A stretch of 64,000 nucleotides of DNA. Source: Natronorubrum thiooxidans. Its GTDB lineage: Archaea; Halobacteriota; Halobacteria; Halobacteriales; Natrialbaceae. The position numbers and the translations under genes were made by a program. Position 1 is the first letter of the stretch; every line of letters begins with the position of its first letter. Below the pieces are notes generated by a model that did no database searches, was not told the origin of the DNA, and was given only the letters and a program-made list of their open reading frames with translations. The stretch is taken from contig NZ_FTNR01000003.1 of assembly GCF_900156475.1 (NCBI RefSeq), positions 124,001-188,000 of the forward strand. The letters are read 5' to 3'. Shown here piece after piece: positions 37,534 to 45,889 of the stretch.

Positions 37534-37539
37534 AGGATG

Positions 37540-37851
37540 TCACCCCCTGTGAAATCCGATCAGGAAGCCACTGGTAAATCCAGCGCCGACTGATAACATC
37601 GAGAGCACCGATTCGAACCAGTGGTTGGCCTGTGTCTGTGCCTGCCGTTCGATGAGTCCGACCGAAAGGCGGTTCCAGTCGACGATGACGATTTCCTGTG
37701 ACTCGAGATATCGGAAGGCCATCAGCTGGACGCCGATGATGATCGCAACGAGCTTTGCGACCTGTTTCGTCGCGAACCCCAACACCCCACCGAGGACCGC
37801 GCTGCCACCGAACTCGAGGGCGAGCGTGGCCGGATCGACGTCTAGCATCAC
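37540..37851 (-). CDS. FUN14-family membrane protein
   Basis: A 103-residue membrane protein of the FUN14 family. It contains GGSAVLGGVLGFATKQVAKL, then a hydrophobic helix (VAIIIGVQLMAFRYLESQE), and ends AGFTSGFLIGFHRG, the usual glycine-rich final helix. Eukaryotic FUNDC1 is a mitophagy receptor, but the archaeal role is unknown. The IS element inserted next to its stop codon without removing it. The start may be either of the first two Met codons. Confidence 0.87.
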   Translation of the reverse strand: MMLDVDPATLALEFGGSAVLGGVLGFATKQVAKLVAIIIGVQLMAFRYLESQEIVIVDWNRLSVGLIERQAQTQANHWFESVLSMLSVGAGFTSGFLIGFHRG

Positions 37852-38128
37852 GGCTTCGTATTCGAGTCGGCAACAATGACTGTTGTGATCTCACGAATTG
37901 GCGATCCGCTCGAGCACGGGATTCAAGACCGTCGGGCGCGTACTGGAATGTATGATTACTCCGTCCAACGGAGGTGTGTGGCCGGCATTCCTAGCGTGAT
38001 CGGGCACTCGCCGCGCCGACGACAGTGCCGGCGTGACCGGCGCACGCAACGGCTGGCTCACCGGATCGACGAGCGGTCCGTCTCGAGTCGCCACGACTGC
38101 CCGAGTGACACCCACAGTTTGTAACCAT

Positions 38129-39430
38129 ATGAGAGCACTTATCGCCAAACGCGTCGATTCCGGAACACCAGATACGAGCGAAATCCGTGAGCTCGCCGAA
38201 GCGGCGGGGTACACCGTCGTCGGCGAGGTTACCCAGTCACGGCGGGCCGATGCCGCCCTCCAGCTTGGAGAGGGGAAAGCCGAGACACTCGCCGAGGAAG
38301 CCGTCGCGACCGACGCGACGACCGTTATTTTCGACAACCGGCTCGGTCCCTACCAGACGTACAACCTCGGCCAGTTGCTACCCGACGGCGTCGAAGTCAT
38401 CGATCGGTTTACCCTGATCCTCGAGATTTTCGGCCAGCGCGCCCAGACGCGGAAGGCACAGCTTCAGGTCGAGTTGGCCGAACTCCGATACGAACTGCCC
38501 CGTGCCGAGGCCAAGACCAGCCTGGCCAAACGCGAGGAACATCCCGGTTTCATGGGCCTGGGTGAGTACGACGAGAGTCGCGAACAGGACATCAAAAACC
38601 AGATCAGCCGGATCAGGGACGAACTCGAGCAGATCGAACAGACCGAAGAGCAGCGCCGAGAGCGCAGACGCGACTCCGGGTTCGATCTGGTCGCGCTTGC
38701 GGGCTACACGAACGCCGGGAAATCGACCCTGCTGCGCCAACTCGCCGACGATTTAGCGGTCGAGGAGAACGACGGCCTCCATCCGGATCTCGATCCCACC
38801 GCCGAATCCCAGGATAAGCTGTTCACGACGTTGGGAACGACGACCAGACGCGCGGCGATCGAGCCACGAGACGTGCTGGTGACCGACACCGTCGGCTTCA
38901 TCAGCGATCTGCCCCACTGGCTGGTCGAGTCGTTCAAATCGACGCTCGATTCGGTCTACCGGGCCGATCTGGTCTTGCTCGTCGTCGACGTCAGCGAGGA
39001 CATCGACGAGATCCACGAGAAACTCGTCACCTGTCACGACACCCTCTATGAGCGCAACGAAGCGCCGATCGTGACCGTGTTGAACAAGATCGACGCGGTC
39101 GACGAGGACGACCTCGAGGAGAAACGCGCAGCGCTTTCAGCGCTCGCACCGAACCCGGTGACGGTCAGTGCGAAAACGGGAACGAACATCGACGCGCTGC
39201 TCGAGCGGATCGACGCGGAGCTGCCGGAGTGGCAAGAGGAGCGACTCCTCATGCCGATGACCGACGAGACGATGAGCGTCGTGTCGTGGATCCACGACAA
39301 TGCGAACGTCGACGACGTCACCTACGGCGACGAAGACGTCATCGTCGAGTTCGAAGCCCGTCCTGCAGTGATTTCACAGGCGCGTTCGCGCGCGACCGAG
39401 TTGCGAACGGCCGCGGCGGAGTCTGCGTAG
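38129..39430 (+). CDS. hflX: GTPase HflX
   Basis: A 433-residue ribosome-associated GTPase. The N-terminal HflX domain starts MRALIAKRVDSGTPDTSEIR and includes NRLGPYQTYNLGQLLPDGVE and RAQTRKAQLQVELAELRYEL, followed by a coiled coil. The G domain has G1 GYTNAGKSTL, G3 DTVGFISDLPHWLVESFKST and G4 LNKIDAV. HflX splits stalled ribosomes in bacteria; the archaeal role is inferred. The start was chosen at 38129; the frame extends upstream but is not family-like. Confidence 0.95.
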   Translation: MRALIAKRVDSGTPDTSEIRELAEAAGYTVVGEVTQSRRADAALQLGEGKAETLAEEAVATDATTVIFDNRLGPYQTYNLGQLLPDGVEVIDRFTLILEIFGQRAQTRKAQLQVELAELRYELPRAEAKTSLAKREEHPGFMGLGEYDESREQDIKNQISRIRDELEQIEQTEEQRRERRRDSGFDLVALAGYTNAGKSTLLRQLADDLAVEENDGLHPDLDPTAESQDKLFTTLGTTTRRAAIEPRDVLVTDTVGFISDLPHWLVESFKSTLDSVYRADLVLLVVDVSEDIDEIHEKLVTCHDTLYERNEAPIVTVLNKIDAVDEDDLEEKRAALSALAPNPVTVSAKTGTNIDALLERIDAELPEWQEERLLMPMTDETMSVVSWIHDNANVDDVTYGDEDVIVEFEARPAVISQARSRATELRTAAAESA

Positions 39431-39497
39431 GGACCGTCGAACCGGTTTCCGAACTCGAGGCCGTGACTCGTGACAGCCGAGCGTACGCTTACCCTTA

Positions 39498-39504
39498 CAT
39501 ATAA
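39498..39504 (+). promoter_or_regulatory. TATA element of the thiolase/DUF35 operon
   Basis: CATATAA in the context CCCTTACATATAAATTG, about 27-32 bases before the thiolase ATG at 39530. The spacing supports a leaderless transcript. Confidence 0.6.
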
Positions 39505-39529
39505 ATTGTTGACTATAATTTGGTAAGCT

Positions 39530-40687
39530 ATGGAACGTGTTGCAGTAATCGGAGCCTCAATGACCCAGTTCGGGCAACGCGAGAGCTGGATTCTTGACCT
39601 CCTCGCAGAGGCGGGAATCGAGTGTCTCGAGGATGCAGGTGTCGACGCCGAAGATGTCGAGCATCTGTACGTCTCAAATATGGCCAGCGGCGAGTTCGAA
39701 GGCCAGACAGGTGTGCCGAACGCGTTGGCACACGACCTCGATGCGATGCCAGCGTACACCCAGCGTGTCGACCAGACGAGTTCCAGCGGCGGCGCAGGGA
39801 TCTACGCGGCCTGGCAGTCGATCGCCAGCGGCGCAAGCGAGATGACACTGCTCGTCGGCGGTGAGAAGATGACTCATCGGACGACCGGCGAAGCGACCGA
39901 CGTCATCGCGTCGCTGACCCATCCTGCCGAGTACAAAACCGGCGTGACGCTGCCGTCGTTTGCCGGCCTCACGGCGCGCCACTATCTGGAACGGTTCGAC
40001 GCACCCCGGGAGAGTCTCGGGAAAGTCGCCGTCAAGAACCATAAAAACGGCGTCGACAACCCCCATGCCCAGTTCCAGAAGGAAGTCGACTTAGAGACGA
40101 TCCTCGAGTCGCCGATCGTCGCCGACCCGCTGCGGCTGTACGACTTCTGTCCGATCACGGACGGCTCGGCCGCACTCATGCTCTGTCCCGAGTCGGTCGC
40201 GAAAGAGTACACGGACGAGTACGTCGTCATCGCCGGTATCGACGGGGCGACCGACACCCACGTTGTCCACGAACGGGAGGATCCGACGATCATGGGCGGG
40301 GTCGTCGAGAGCGGCAAGGGAGCCTACAAGATGAGCGGCTACGGCCCCGACGACATCGACGTCGCCGAACTCCACGACATGTTCACCATCCTCGAGTTCC
40401 TCCAGATGGAGGGGCTCGGCTTCGCCGACCAGGGCGAGGCCTGGAAACTCGTCGAGGAGGGCTACACCGAGCGTGACACCGGCGAGTTGCCGATCAACAC
40501 CTCCGGTGGGCTCAAATCGAAAGGCCACCCACTGGGAGCAAGCGGCGTCGCACAGGGTGTCGAGATCTACGAACAGCTCATGGGTGAAGCCGGCCCACGA
40601 CAGGTCGACGTCGACATCGGCCTGGCCTGTAACGTCGGCGGCTTTGGCAACTGCGTGATTACCACGATTATGGAGGCAGCACAATGA
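39530..40687 (+). CDS. Thiolase domain protein, nucleophile position Ser
   Basis: A 385-residue SCP2-type thiolase relative. The fold motifs are VAVIGASMTQFGQRESWILD at the start, ITDGSAALMLCPESVA, DIDVAELHDMFTILEFLQ (catalytic-type HD), GGLKSKGHPLGASG (catalytic His) and ACNVGGFGNC. In active thiolases the first half carries a nucleophilic Cys in a segment like ACASGG; here the aligned segment is QTSSSGGAGIYAA, with Ser. In archaea, such proteins form complexes with HMG-CoA synthase and a DUF35 protein. A DUF35 gene overlaps its 3' end, so it is probably part of such a complex, but the activity may be altered. Confidence 0.85.
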   Translation: MERVAVIGASMTQFGQRESWILDLLAEAGIECLEDAGVDAEDVEHLYVSNMASGEFEGQTGVPNALAHDLDAMPAYTQRVDQTSSSGGAGIYAAWQSIASGASEMTLLVGGEKMTHRTTGEATDVIASLTHPAEYKTGVTLPSFAGLTARHYLERFDAPRESLGKVAVKNHKNGVDNPHAQFQKEVDLETILESPIVADPLRLYDFCPITDGSAALMLCPESVAKEYTDEYVVIAGIDGATDTHVVHEREDPTIMGGVVESGKGAYKMSGYGPDDIDVAELHDMFTILEFLQMEGLGFADQGEAWKLVEEGYTERDTGELPINTSGGLKSKGHPLGASGVAQGVEIYEQLMGEAGPRQVDVDIGLACNVGGFGNCVITTIMEAAQ

Positions 40688-41043
40688 CGATGGAAGCGTA
40701 CGAGTACGAGGACGGCTCGATCAGCTACCCCGGGCACCCACGCGGCCCCGGCGGCACGGAACCAGTGGACACGATCGACCTCAGCGAGTATACCGCCGAA
40801 GTAGTGACATGGACAAAAAGTACGGCCACCCCACCCGGTGTCCGCGAGCCCAACACGCTCGCGATCGTTGAGTTCGATGTGGAGGGCGAGTCGGTGCGTG
40901 CGATCGTCCAACTCACGACCGACGACGTCAAGACCGGCGACGAAGTCGAGCCGGTCTACACCGAAGAACTCCGCGAACCCGGGGCCGGCATCCGGGAACC
41001 CGACAGTCAGGACTGGGACGGCTACCGGTTCGACCCAGTCTAG
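40684..41043 (+). CDS. DUF35-type OB-fold protein without zinc ribbon
   Basis: A 119-residue partner of the thiolase, overlapping it by four bases. Residues 30-115 form the OB fold (AEVVTWTKSTATPPGVREPN, AIVEFDVEGESVRAIVQLTT, TGDEVEPVYTEEL). The N-terminal rubredoxin-like zinc ribbon normally has four cysteines; this protein contains no cysteines. Known DUF35 proteins bridge thiolase and HMG-CoA synthase and channel acyl-CoA. This one presumably binds its thiolase in a similar way, but metal-free. Confidence 0.83.
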   Translation: MTMEAYEYEDGSISYPGHPRGPGGTEPVDTIDLSEYTAEVVTWTKSTATPPGVREPNTLAIVEFDVEGESVRAIVQLTTDDVKTGDEVEPVYTEELREPGAGIREPDSQDWDGYRFDPV

Positions 41044-41807
41044 CGTCCGGAATCGGTCCCGTCGGGATCAGCGTCGTCGTCGTTCTCGGGCACAGTCGTC
41101 TCGTCGTTCTCACTAGCGGCCCCGTTTTCATCGTTTGCGCTCCCGGACTCTCCGTTGTCAGTATCGCTCGAGTCCTCGCTCTCGTCCCCGTACTGGTCTT
41201 TCAGCGTCTCGAGTTCGGCATCGACGTCGACGCGAGAGGCGGGGTCATCACTGTCTTCTGGCTCGTTGGGATGGCCCTCCTGAATATCGATTCGAATCGA
41301 ATCCGTCGCGTCTGCCTGTCGCTGTTCGACGTCGGTTCCGACGTCCCGCAGTCGGCTATCAACGTCGTCACGTAACTCGCGTGCTTCGGTGAGTAACTCG
41401 CGTGCGCCTTCGTCAGCAGGCAACGTTCCGTCGGTTGCGGCCTGCTGTAGGCGAGCCAGCACGCCGTCGAGCTGTGAGAGCGTCGTCTGCCGGAGCTCAC
41501 TTGCTCGCTTGCTCGTGGCGCTCGTCGCCTCGGTCGTTCGGTCGCGAACGTCCCGTTCGGTCCGTGCGAGTGCAAGCGCCCGCTGGAACCCCTCGAGCGC
41601 GCGCACGCTGGCCTCGAGGATGGCGATCGTCGCGGGCAAGGCGACCTCGTCGGTAAAGGCAAGGAGTTCTCGAGGCGTCGGTGGCCGCAGTGTTGGCGGC
41701 CGACGTCGTGAGCGGCGCTGTGTGGACTCGAGTTCCTGCTGGAGGTCGTCGATCGTCCGCGTGAGGTCACGGACGGCCGCGAGGAGTTCATCGTCGTGGT
41801 CGACCAT
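41040..41807 (-). CDS. Haloarchaeal coiled-coil protein of unknown function
   Basis: A 255-residue protein starting MVDHDDELLAAVRDLTRTID. Residues 1-40 and 80-180 are helical with coiled-coil heptads (ELLAAVRDLTRTIDDLQQEL, then RELRQTTLSQLDGVLARLQQ). A short motif RPPTPRELLAFTDEVALPAT lies between. The C-terminal 80 residues are Asp/Glu/Asn-rich and probably disordered. No enzymatic motif is visible. I believe it is conserved in haloarchaea, but do not recognise a named domain. It converges with the DUF35 gene. Confidence 0.7.
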   Translation of the reverse strand: MVDHDDELLAAVRDLTRTIDDLQQELESTQRRSRRRPPTLRPPTPRELLAFTDEVALPATIAILEASVRALEGFQRALALARTERDVRDRTTEATSATSKRASELRQTTLSQLDGVLARLQQAATDGTLPADEGARELLTEARELRDDVDSRLRDVGTDVEQRQADATDSIRIDIQEGHPNEPEDSDDPASRVDVDAELETLKDQYGDESEDSSDTDNGESGSANDENGAASENDETTVPENDDDADPDGTDSGR

Positions 41808-41895
41808 ACACGGTCTACGGGAGCCGGTCCCAAAAGCCGGCCGGTCACCGTCGCGATCCAATCGCTTTTAGTCCACTCGCGACCCTGAAGCTGGT

Positions 41896-42648
41896 GTGCG
41901 AATCGAGAACAGCTTCATTCCCGTCCGCGGCGTCGGGGAAACCACCGAACGACGCCTCTGGCAGCAGGGAATCACCCACTGGGACGAGTTCGACGGCAGC
42001 GTCGTCGGCGAGACGTTGGCCGACCGTATCGAGACGTTCATCGACGAGGGCCGGACCCATCTCGAGCGCGGTGACGTCGCCCCGTTCATCGAGGCACTGC
42101 CGGCCGCCAGCCGATGGCGGTGTTATGAGAACGTCAGCGAGCAGACCTGCTTTCTGGATATCGAGACGACCGGGCTCGACGCGACGATCAACGACGTGAC
42201 GACCGTCAGCGTCCATCGGGGCGGCGAGACGAAAACGTTCGTCAAAAATCGAGATCTGACAGCCCGACGGCTCGAGACCGAACTCGAGGCGTCGTCGCTG
42301 CTTATCACCTTCAACGGCCAGCGTTTCGACGTTCCCTTCCTCGAGACGTGTTACGACCTCGAGGTGACGACACCGCACGTCGATCTCATGTACCCCTGTA
42401 AGAAGATCGGACTCGACGGTGGCCTGAAAACGATCGAACGCGAGCTCGGAATCGACCGTGACCGACCCGACCTCAGCGGCCGAGATGCCGTCCGCCTCTG
42501 GCACGAGTACGAACGCGGCGACGAGGGCGCACTCGAGACGCTCGTCGAGTACAATCGCGCGGACACGCGAAACATGGAGCCGTTGATGGAAATCGTCGCA
42601 GATCGGCTCCACGAGACCGTCTTTGAAGCTGCCTGTGTCGACGAATAA
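41896..42648 (+). CDS. RNase H-like exonuclease (YprB family)
   Basis: A 250-residue protein with a DEDD-type nuclease fold. An N-terminal helix-hairpin-helix region (VRGVGETTERRLWQQGITHW) is followed by the first acidic motif CFLDIETTGLDATIND (Asp/Glu), then LLITFNGQRFDVPFLE (second Asp) and LVEYNRADTRNMEPLM (final Asp). These match YprB/RNase H-like exonucleases. A GTG start at 41896 is used; the HhH begins ten residues later. The substrate (DNA or RNA) is unknown. Confidence 0.87.
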   Translation: MRIENSFIPVRGVGETTERRLWQQGITHWDEFDGSVVGETLADRIETFIDEGRTHLERGDVAPFIEALPAASRWRCYENVSEQTCFLDIETTGLDATINDVTTVSVHRGGETKTFVKNRDLTARRLETELEASSLLITFNGQRFDVPFLETCYDLEVTTPHVDLMYPCKKIGLDGGLKTIERELGIDRDRPDLSGRDAVRLWHEYERGDEGALETLVEYNRADTRNMEPLMEIVADRLHETVFEAACVDE

Positions 42649-42707
42649 CGGGCCAGCTGTGCGTCGATAGGTACCTATACGGCGATTGATACCGTCGACA
42701 GTCGACA

Positions 42708-43145
42708 ATGGGCGACGATATCGGCAACAGCGACGACAGCGACGATTATGTGGTGGCGATCGACGTCCGGCTCCGAGATATCGACTTCATGGGCCACGTC
42801 AACAACGCGACGTACGCGACGTATCTCGAGGAAGCCCGCCAAATGTACTTCAGAGACGTCGTCGGCGTCTCGCTGGTCGACGTCGGAACCGTTCTCGCAA
42901 ATCTCGAAATCGATTACGTCCGACCGATCGAGGCCGACGCGGACGTTACGGTTGCCCTCCGTGTACCAGACCTCGGCACCTCGAGTCTCCCGATGGAGTA
43001 CGAGATTCGGGCAGATGGGAATCGAGCGGCGACGGCGCGAACCGTGCAGGTGCTCGTCGATCAGGAGACGGGCCACTCGAAGCCGATTCCGGACGACTGG
43101 CGAGCGCGGATCGCCGCGGCCGGGAGTGACGATCGGAACGACTAA
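42708..43145 (+). CDS. Hotdog-fold acyl-CoA thioesterase
   Basis: A 145-residue 4HBT protein. After a short acidic N-terminus it has the YbgC/FadM-type motif VRLRDIDFMGHVNNATYATY, with the catalytic Asp in RDIDFMGHVNN, followed by LEEARQMYFRDVVG and LEIDYVRPIEADADVTVALR. It probably hydrolyses acyl-CoA esters, but the chain length is unknown. The start follows a weak TATA-like ACCTATAC. Confidence 0.87.
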   Translation: MGDDIGNSDDSDDYVVAIDVRLRDIDFMGHVNNATYATYLEEARQMYFRDVVGVSLVDVGTVLANLEIDYVRPIEADADVTVALRVPDLGTSSLPMEYEIRADGNRAATARTVQVLVDQETGHSKPIPDDWRARIAAAGSDDRND

Positions 43146-43214
43146 CTCGATCTCCACACCGATACACGATAACTGTGCGATGGGGTGTGTATCGACGGTC
43201 AGCAACTCCGAGAG

Positions 43215-43505
43215 TTACCGGGTGCCGTCTTGCTCGACGGCCTCGACCTTGCCACTGCTGTCGACGATGATCTGATAGCCACAGAAGGGGAATTCAACGG
43301 ACCCATTGGCTCGCTTCGAACCGTCTTCTCGGGGCGCAAAGAGCATATCGAGCGCTTCCGGATTGATCACATCGTACAGCGCATCGTACTCCGGCGGTTC
43401 GATCTCCATCGGGTCGACGCCCTCTTGTTCGGCAACGGCTGCGATAACATCGAAACTTACTGAATGCAGATCGGCAGTGTCCGTGCGATCGACTGAGAGT
43501 AGCAT
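43215..43505 (-). CDS. HalOD1 output domain protein
   Basis: A 96-residue HalOD1 protein: SVSFDVIAAVAEQEGVDPME, YDALYDVINPEALDMLFAPR and a final hairpin PFCGYQIIVDSSGKVEAV. An upstream Met at 43526 is possible, but a TATA element lies 26 bases before Met 43505, so I chose MLLSVDRTDT. It is convergent with the thioesterase and alone, without a receiver domain. Confidence 0.85.
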   Translation of the reverse strand: MLLSVDRTDTADLHSVSFDVIAAVAEQEGVDPMEIEPPEYDALYDVINPEALDMLFAPREDGSKRANGSVEFPFCGYQIIVDSSGKVEAVEQDGTR

Positions 43506-43530
43506 TGGGCGGACTCTTACTGTCATCGAC

Positions 43531-43536
43531 TATAAA
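43531..43536 (-). promoter_or_regulatory. TATA element of the HalOD1 gene
   Basis: TTTATA on the minus strand (context GGATTTATAGTC). It lies 26 bases before Met 43505 but only a few bases before Met 43526, which decides the start in favour of 43505. Confidence 0.6.
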
Positions 43537-43810
43537 TCCTCTGACGTCAATCTGAACTTGATGTATAGATCGCCACTCTAATGTACAAACTCGATCCTTA
43601 GTGTATATATTACGAGCTTATACTAGTATGATATTAGCACGGTGATTATATTTGTATTTCTTCACGTAGTAATATTCAATCTACAGGCACCCATTGTAGC
43701 CACATACGCGATGTCTCACCGGGTGCGACCGCTTTCGAAACGTTCGTGAACGGCGTGTTACCGAACATATTCGGAAGTGGAGTTTCACCGAGTGAACCCA
43801 TCCATCCGAT
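43537..43810. other. AT-rich intergenic island
   Basis: About 270 bases between two divergent genes. The part from 43560 to 43680 is much richer in A and T than the rest of the window, with several TATA-like stretches (TGTATATATTACG, GATTATATTTG). No coding frame is apparent. Confidence 0.5.
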
Positions 43811-44218
43811 ATGGCAACCGAAACAGCTCAGAAAGCGCGAGAAGAGCAGGGCCAGCCACAAACGACCGTCACCGTCCGCTGTACTGGTCACATCCGCGAC
43901 GCCGTCGGAACCCACGAACTCGAGTTCACGTTCGCGGGCGACCGACTTCGGGAGTTCCTCGAGGCGTTCTTTGCGGTCTATGACGTCGAAGACCTGCTTA
44001 TCGCCGAAACCGAAGCCGATGCGACCGCCCACGGCTGGGCACCGGTCCCCGACGACCTCCCTGGGACCTGGCGCAAGAACCCCGAGGGCGATCAGACCCG
44101 GACCTACGCCCGCGTCTGTATCAACGGTCGGTTCAACGAACACTTCGAGGGGTTCGAGACGACACTCGCGGACGGCGATCGGGTCGCGCTGATCTACCCG
44201 TTTATGTTCTGTTGTTGA
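43811..44218 (+). CDS. MoaD/ThiS-like protein ending in Cys-Cys
   Basis: A 135-residue beta-grasp protein. Residues 17-75 and 97-135 follow the ubiquitin-like fold: TVTVRCTGHIRDAVGTHELE, RLREFLEAFFAVYDVEDLLI, then ARVCINGRFNEHFEGFETTL and DGDRVALIYPFMFCC. In MoaD, ThiS and SAMP proteins the last two residues are Gly-Gly, which are adenylated to carry sulfur or form isopeptides. Here the end is Phe-Met-Phe-Cys-Cys. It is also longer than typical MoaD (about 80). A link to tungsten or molybdenum pterin enzymes is possible but none is adjacent. Confidence 0.75.
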   Translation: MATETAQKAREEQGQPQTTVTVRCTGHIRDAVGTHELEFTFAGDRLREFLEAFFAVYDVEDLLIAETEADATAHGWAPVPDDLPGTWRKNPEGDQTRTYARVCINGRFNEHFEGFETTLADGDRVALIYPFMFCC

Positions 44219-44257
44219 GCGTGGCCAGTTCGGCCAAGGCGTGAGGATCCGAGTCGC

Positions 44258-45889
44258 CTAGAACTGGTGAATCGCGTTCTGGCGGTTGGCTGCTCGGTCG
44301 CGGCCGCGGTTACGGGGCTGTGTTGCAGGCTCGGGTCGTCCCTGCCCGTCTGCGATTGCTAACACGTCGCCGTAGTCAACGATGCCATCGCCCGTCGTGT
44401 CGAGCGCGCGCTGGACAGCCGTTTCGACGGGGCCGACGTACCCGACACAGGCGATGTAGGCGTCGCGCGGACCGCGTGGGCCATTGCGTTTTATCCGTTG
44501 TTCCCAGCGCTCTAAGTCCCGTCCCTCGGGCATCTCGAGGGAGTCGCCAAACAGCATGAGCGCCGTGATGGTCGCTGAGAGGTCGGTGTTGTCGAACCAG
44601 CCAGTAAAGCGACCGTCCCCGAGACCGGCAGCGACCACTAACTGAGCAGGGCCGGTGTGGCGTGTCGACGCCCAGCCAACGCCGAGGTAGTCGGCGGTGA
44701 TCTCGGCGACAGCATCCGAGAGCGCCCAGCCGTCGCTCCCACGTTCGTTTTCGATTCGGGTCGCCTCCTCGGCCGTGATGGTCACATCGAGCGTCTCCTC
44801 GATGACCGCACGAGCCGATTCGCCGTTTTCGATACGCTCGGCGATCGCACCACAGGATGCCGAGGCGTTCTTGATGCACTTGCGGGCGATAGGGGCACCG
44901 TAGTCCGTCCCGGTCGCCATCCCGCCGGTCTCGTGGTCGGACGTGACAACGACGAGCGTGTCGTCCCGATCAGCGGCGTACTCGAGCGTCCACTCGACGA
45001 CCTCGTCGAACTCTTTGGTCTCGTCGACGGTCGTCTGTACGTCGTTGCCGTGTTCGGCGTGGTCGATTCGGCCACCCTCGACCATGAGGAAGTAGCCTTC
45101 CTCGCTTTCGAGTCGGTCGACGGCTGCTGCGGTCATCTCGGGCAGCGACGGGATCGTGTCGGGGCGATCGAGCCGGTAGGTGATGTGGCTGTGATCGAAA
45201 AGCCCCAGCAGCTTGCCGTCGTCGGCTGTCTGAAGGTCCGAGCGGTCGTACAGGACGTCGTATCCGATCGTCTCGGCGCGCTCGAGTTGATCGTCATCCC
45301 ACTCACGCCGGCCGCCGCCGAGCAGGACGTCAATCTCGTTCTCGAGGTACTGATCGGCGATATCGCCTTCCTGTCCGCGGTTGGCGACGTGGGTCGCATA
45401 CGTCGCAGGGGTTGCGTGAGTCAGTCGCGTGGTCGTGACGAGACCAGTCTGTTTGCCGACGGCCTTCGCGATCTCGGCCTGTCCCATGACGGTCGTCAGT
45501 TCGTCGCTATCGGCCCCATCTGGACCGTACACGCCGACCTGGCCGTTGAACGCCTTGAGGCCGGTCGCCAGTGCAGTGCCGGCAGCGGCGGAGTCGGTGA
45601 CCGCTCCGGACCGCGAACTCGTTCGGTTGAATCCGGAATCGACGAACTCCTGCATCGAAAGCTCGTTCTGAACTGCCTTCGACATCGTCAGGTCGTCGTA
45701 AACGGTGCTCGTCGTCTCGATGGGATCGAACCCCATCCCATCACCGATGAGGACGATGACGTTGTTGACCCCAGGATGCCCCCGTAGCCCGTTCCCTTGG
45801 TTGCCGTTCTCGGCCGTTACCTGTGTGGTTCCCGTCGAACCGAGCAGTCCTGCCGCAGCCAGCGTGCCCATGAAGTGTCGTCGTCGCAT
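44258..45889 (-). CDS. phoA: Secreted alkaline phosphatase
   Basis: A 543-residue exported phosphomonoesterase. MRRRHFMGTLAAAGLLGSTG is a twin-arginine leader. The metal and catalytic sites are VIVLIGDGMG (Asp50), AVTDSAAAGTALATG (nucleophile Ser100), GGRIDHAEHGNDVQ (metal His/Asp) and VTSDHETGG. Near the C-terminus, LDTTGDGIVDYGDVLAIADG resembles one half of a dockerin Ca-binding loop. It releases phosphate from organic esters outside the cell; phosphate regulation is likely but no operator can be read. It converges with the MoaD-like gene. Confidence 0.93.
   Translation of the reverse strand: MRRRHFMGTLAAAGLLGSTGTTQVTAENGNQGNGLRGHPGVNNVIVLIGDGMGFDPIETTSTVYDDLTMSKAVQNELSMQEFVDSGFNRTSSRSGAVTDSAAAGTALATGLKAFNGQVGVYGPDGADSDELTTVMGQAEIAKAVGKQTGLVTTTRLTHATPATYATHVANRGQEGDIADQYLENEIDVLLGGGRREWDDDQLERAETIGYDVLYDRSDLQTADDGKLLGLFDHSHITYRLDRPDTIPSLPEMTAAAVDRLESEEGYFLMVEGGRIDHAEHGNDVQTTVDETKEFDEVVEWTLEYAADRDDTLVVVTSDHETGGMATGTDYGAPIARKCIKNASASCGAIAERIENGESARAVIEETLDVTITAEEATRIENERGSDGWALSDAVAEITADYLGVGWASTRHTGPAQLVVAAGLGDGRFTGWFDNTDLSATITALMLFGDSLEMPEGRDLERWEQRIKRNGPRGPRDAYIACVGYVGPVETAVQRALDTTGDGIVDYGDVLAIADGQGRPEPATQPRNRGRDRAANRQNAIHQF

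Larger units (their letters stand above)
35716..37539 (+). mobile_element. IS200/IS605-family insertion element with tnpA and tnpB
   Basis: A complete element inserted between SBDS and the 3' end of a FUN14 gene. It contains an HUH transposase, a TnpB gene and imperfect palindromes at both ends. The boundaries are approximate: this family makes no target duplication, so I placed the left end before the left hairpin (after a TTTAA stretch at 35711-35715) and the right end just past the right hairpin, beside the FUN14 stop codon at 37540. Both reading frames and all catalytic residues are intact, so the element may be active. Confidence 0.85.

Noticed and set aside
38033-38128. N-terminal extension of HflX
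   Set aside because: The residues upstream of MRALIAKR are not family-like.
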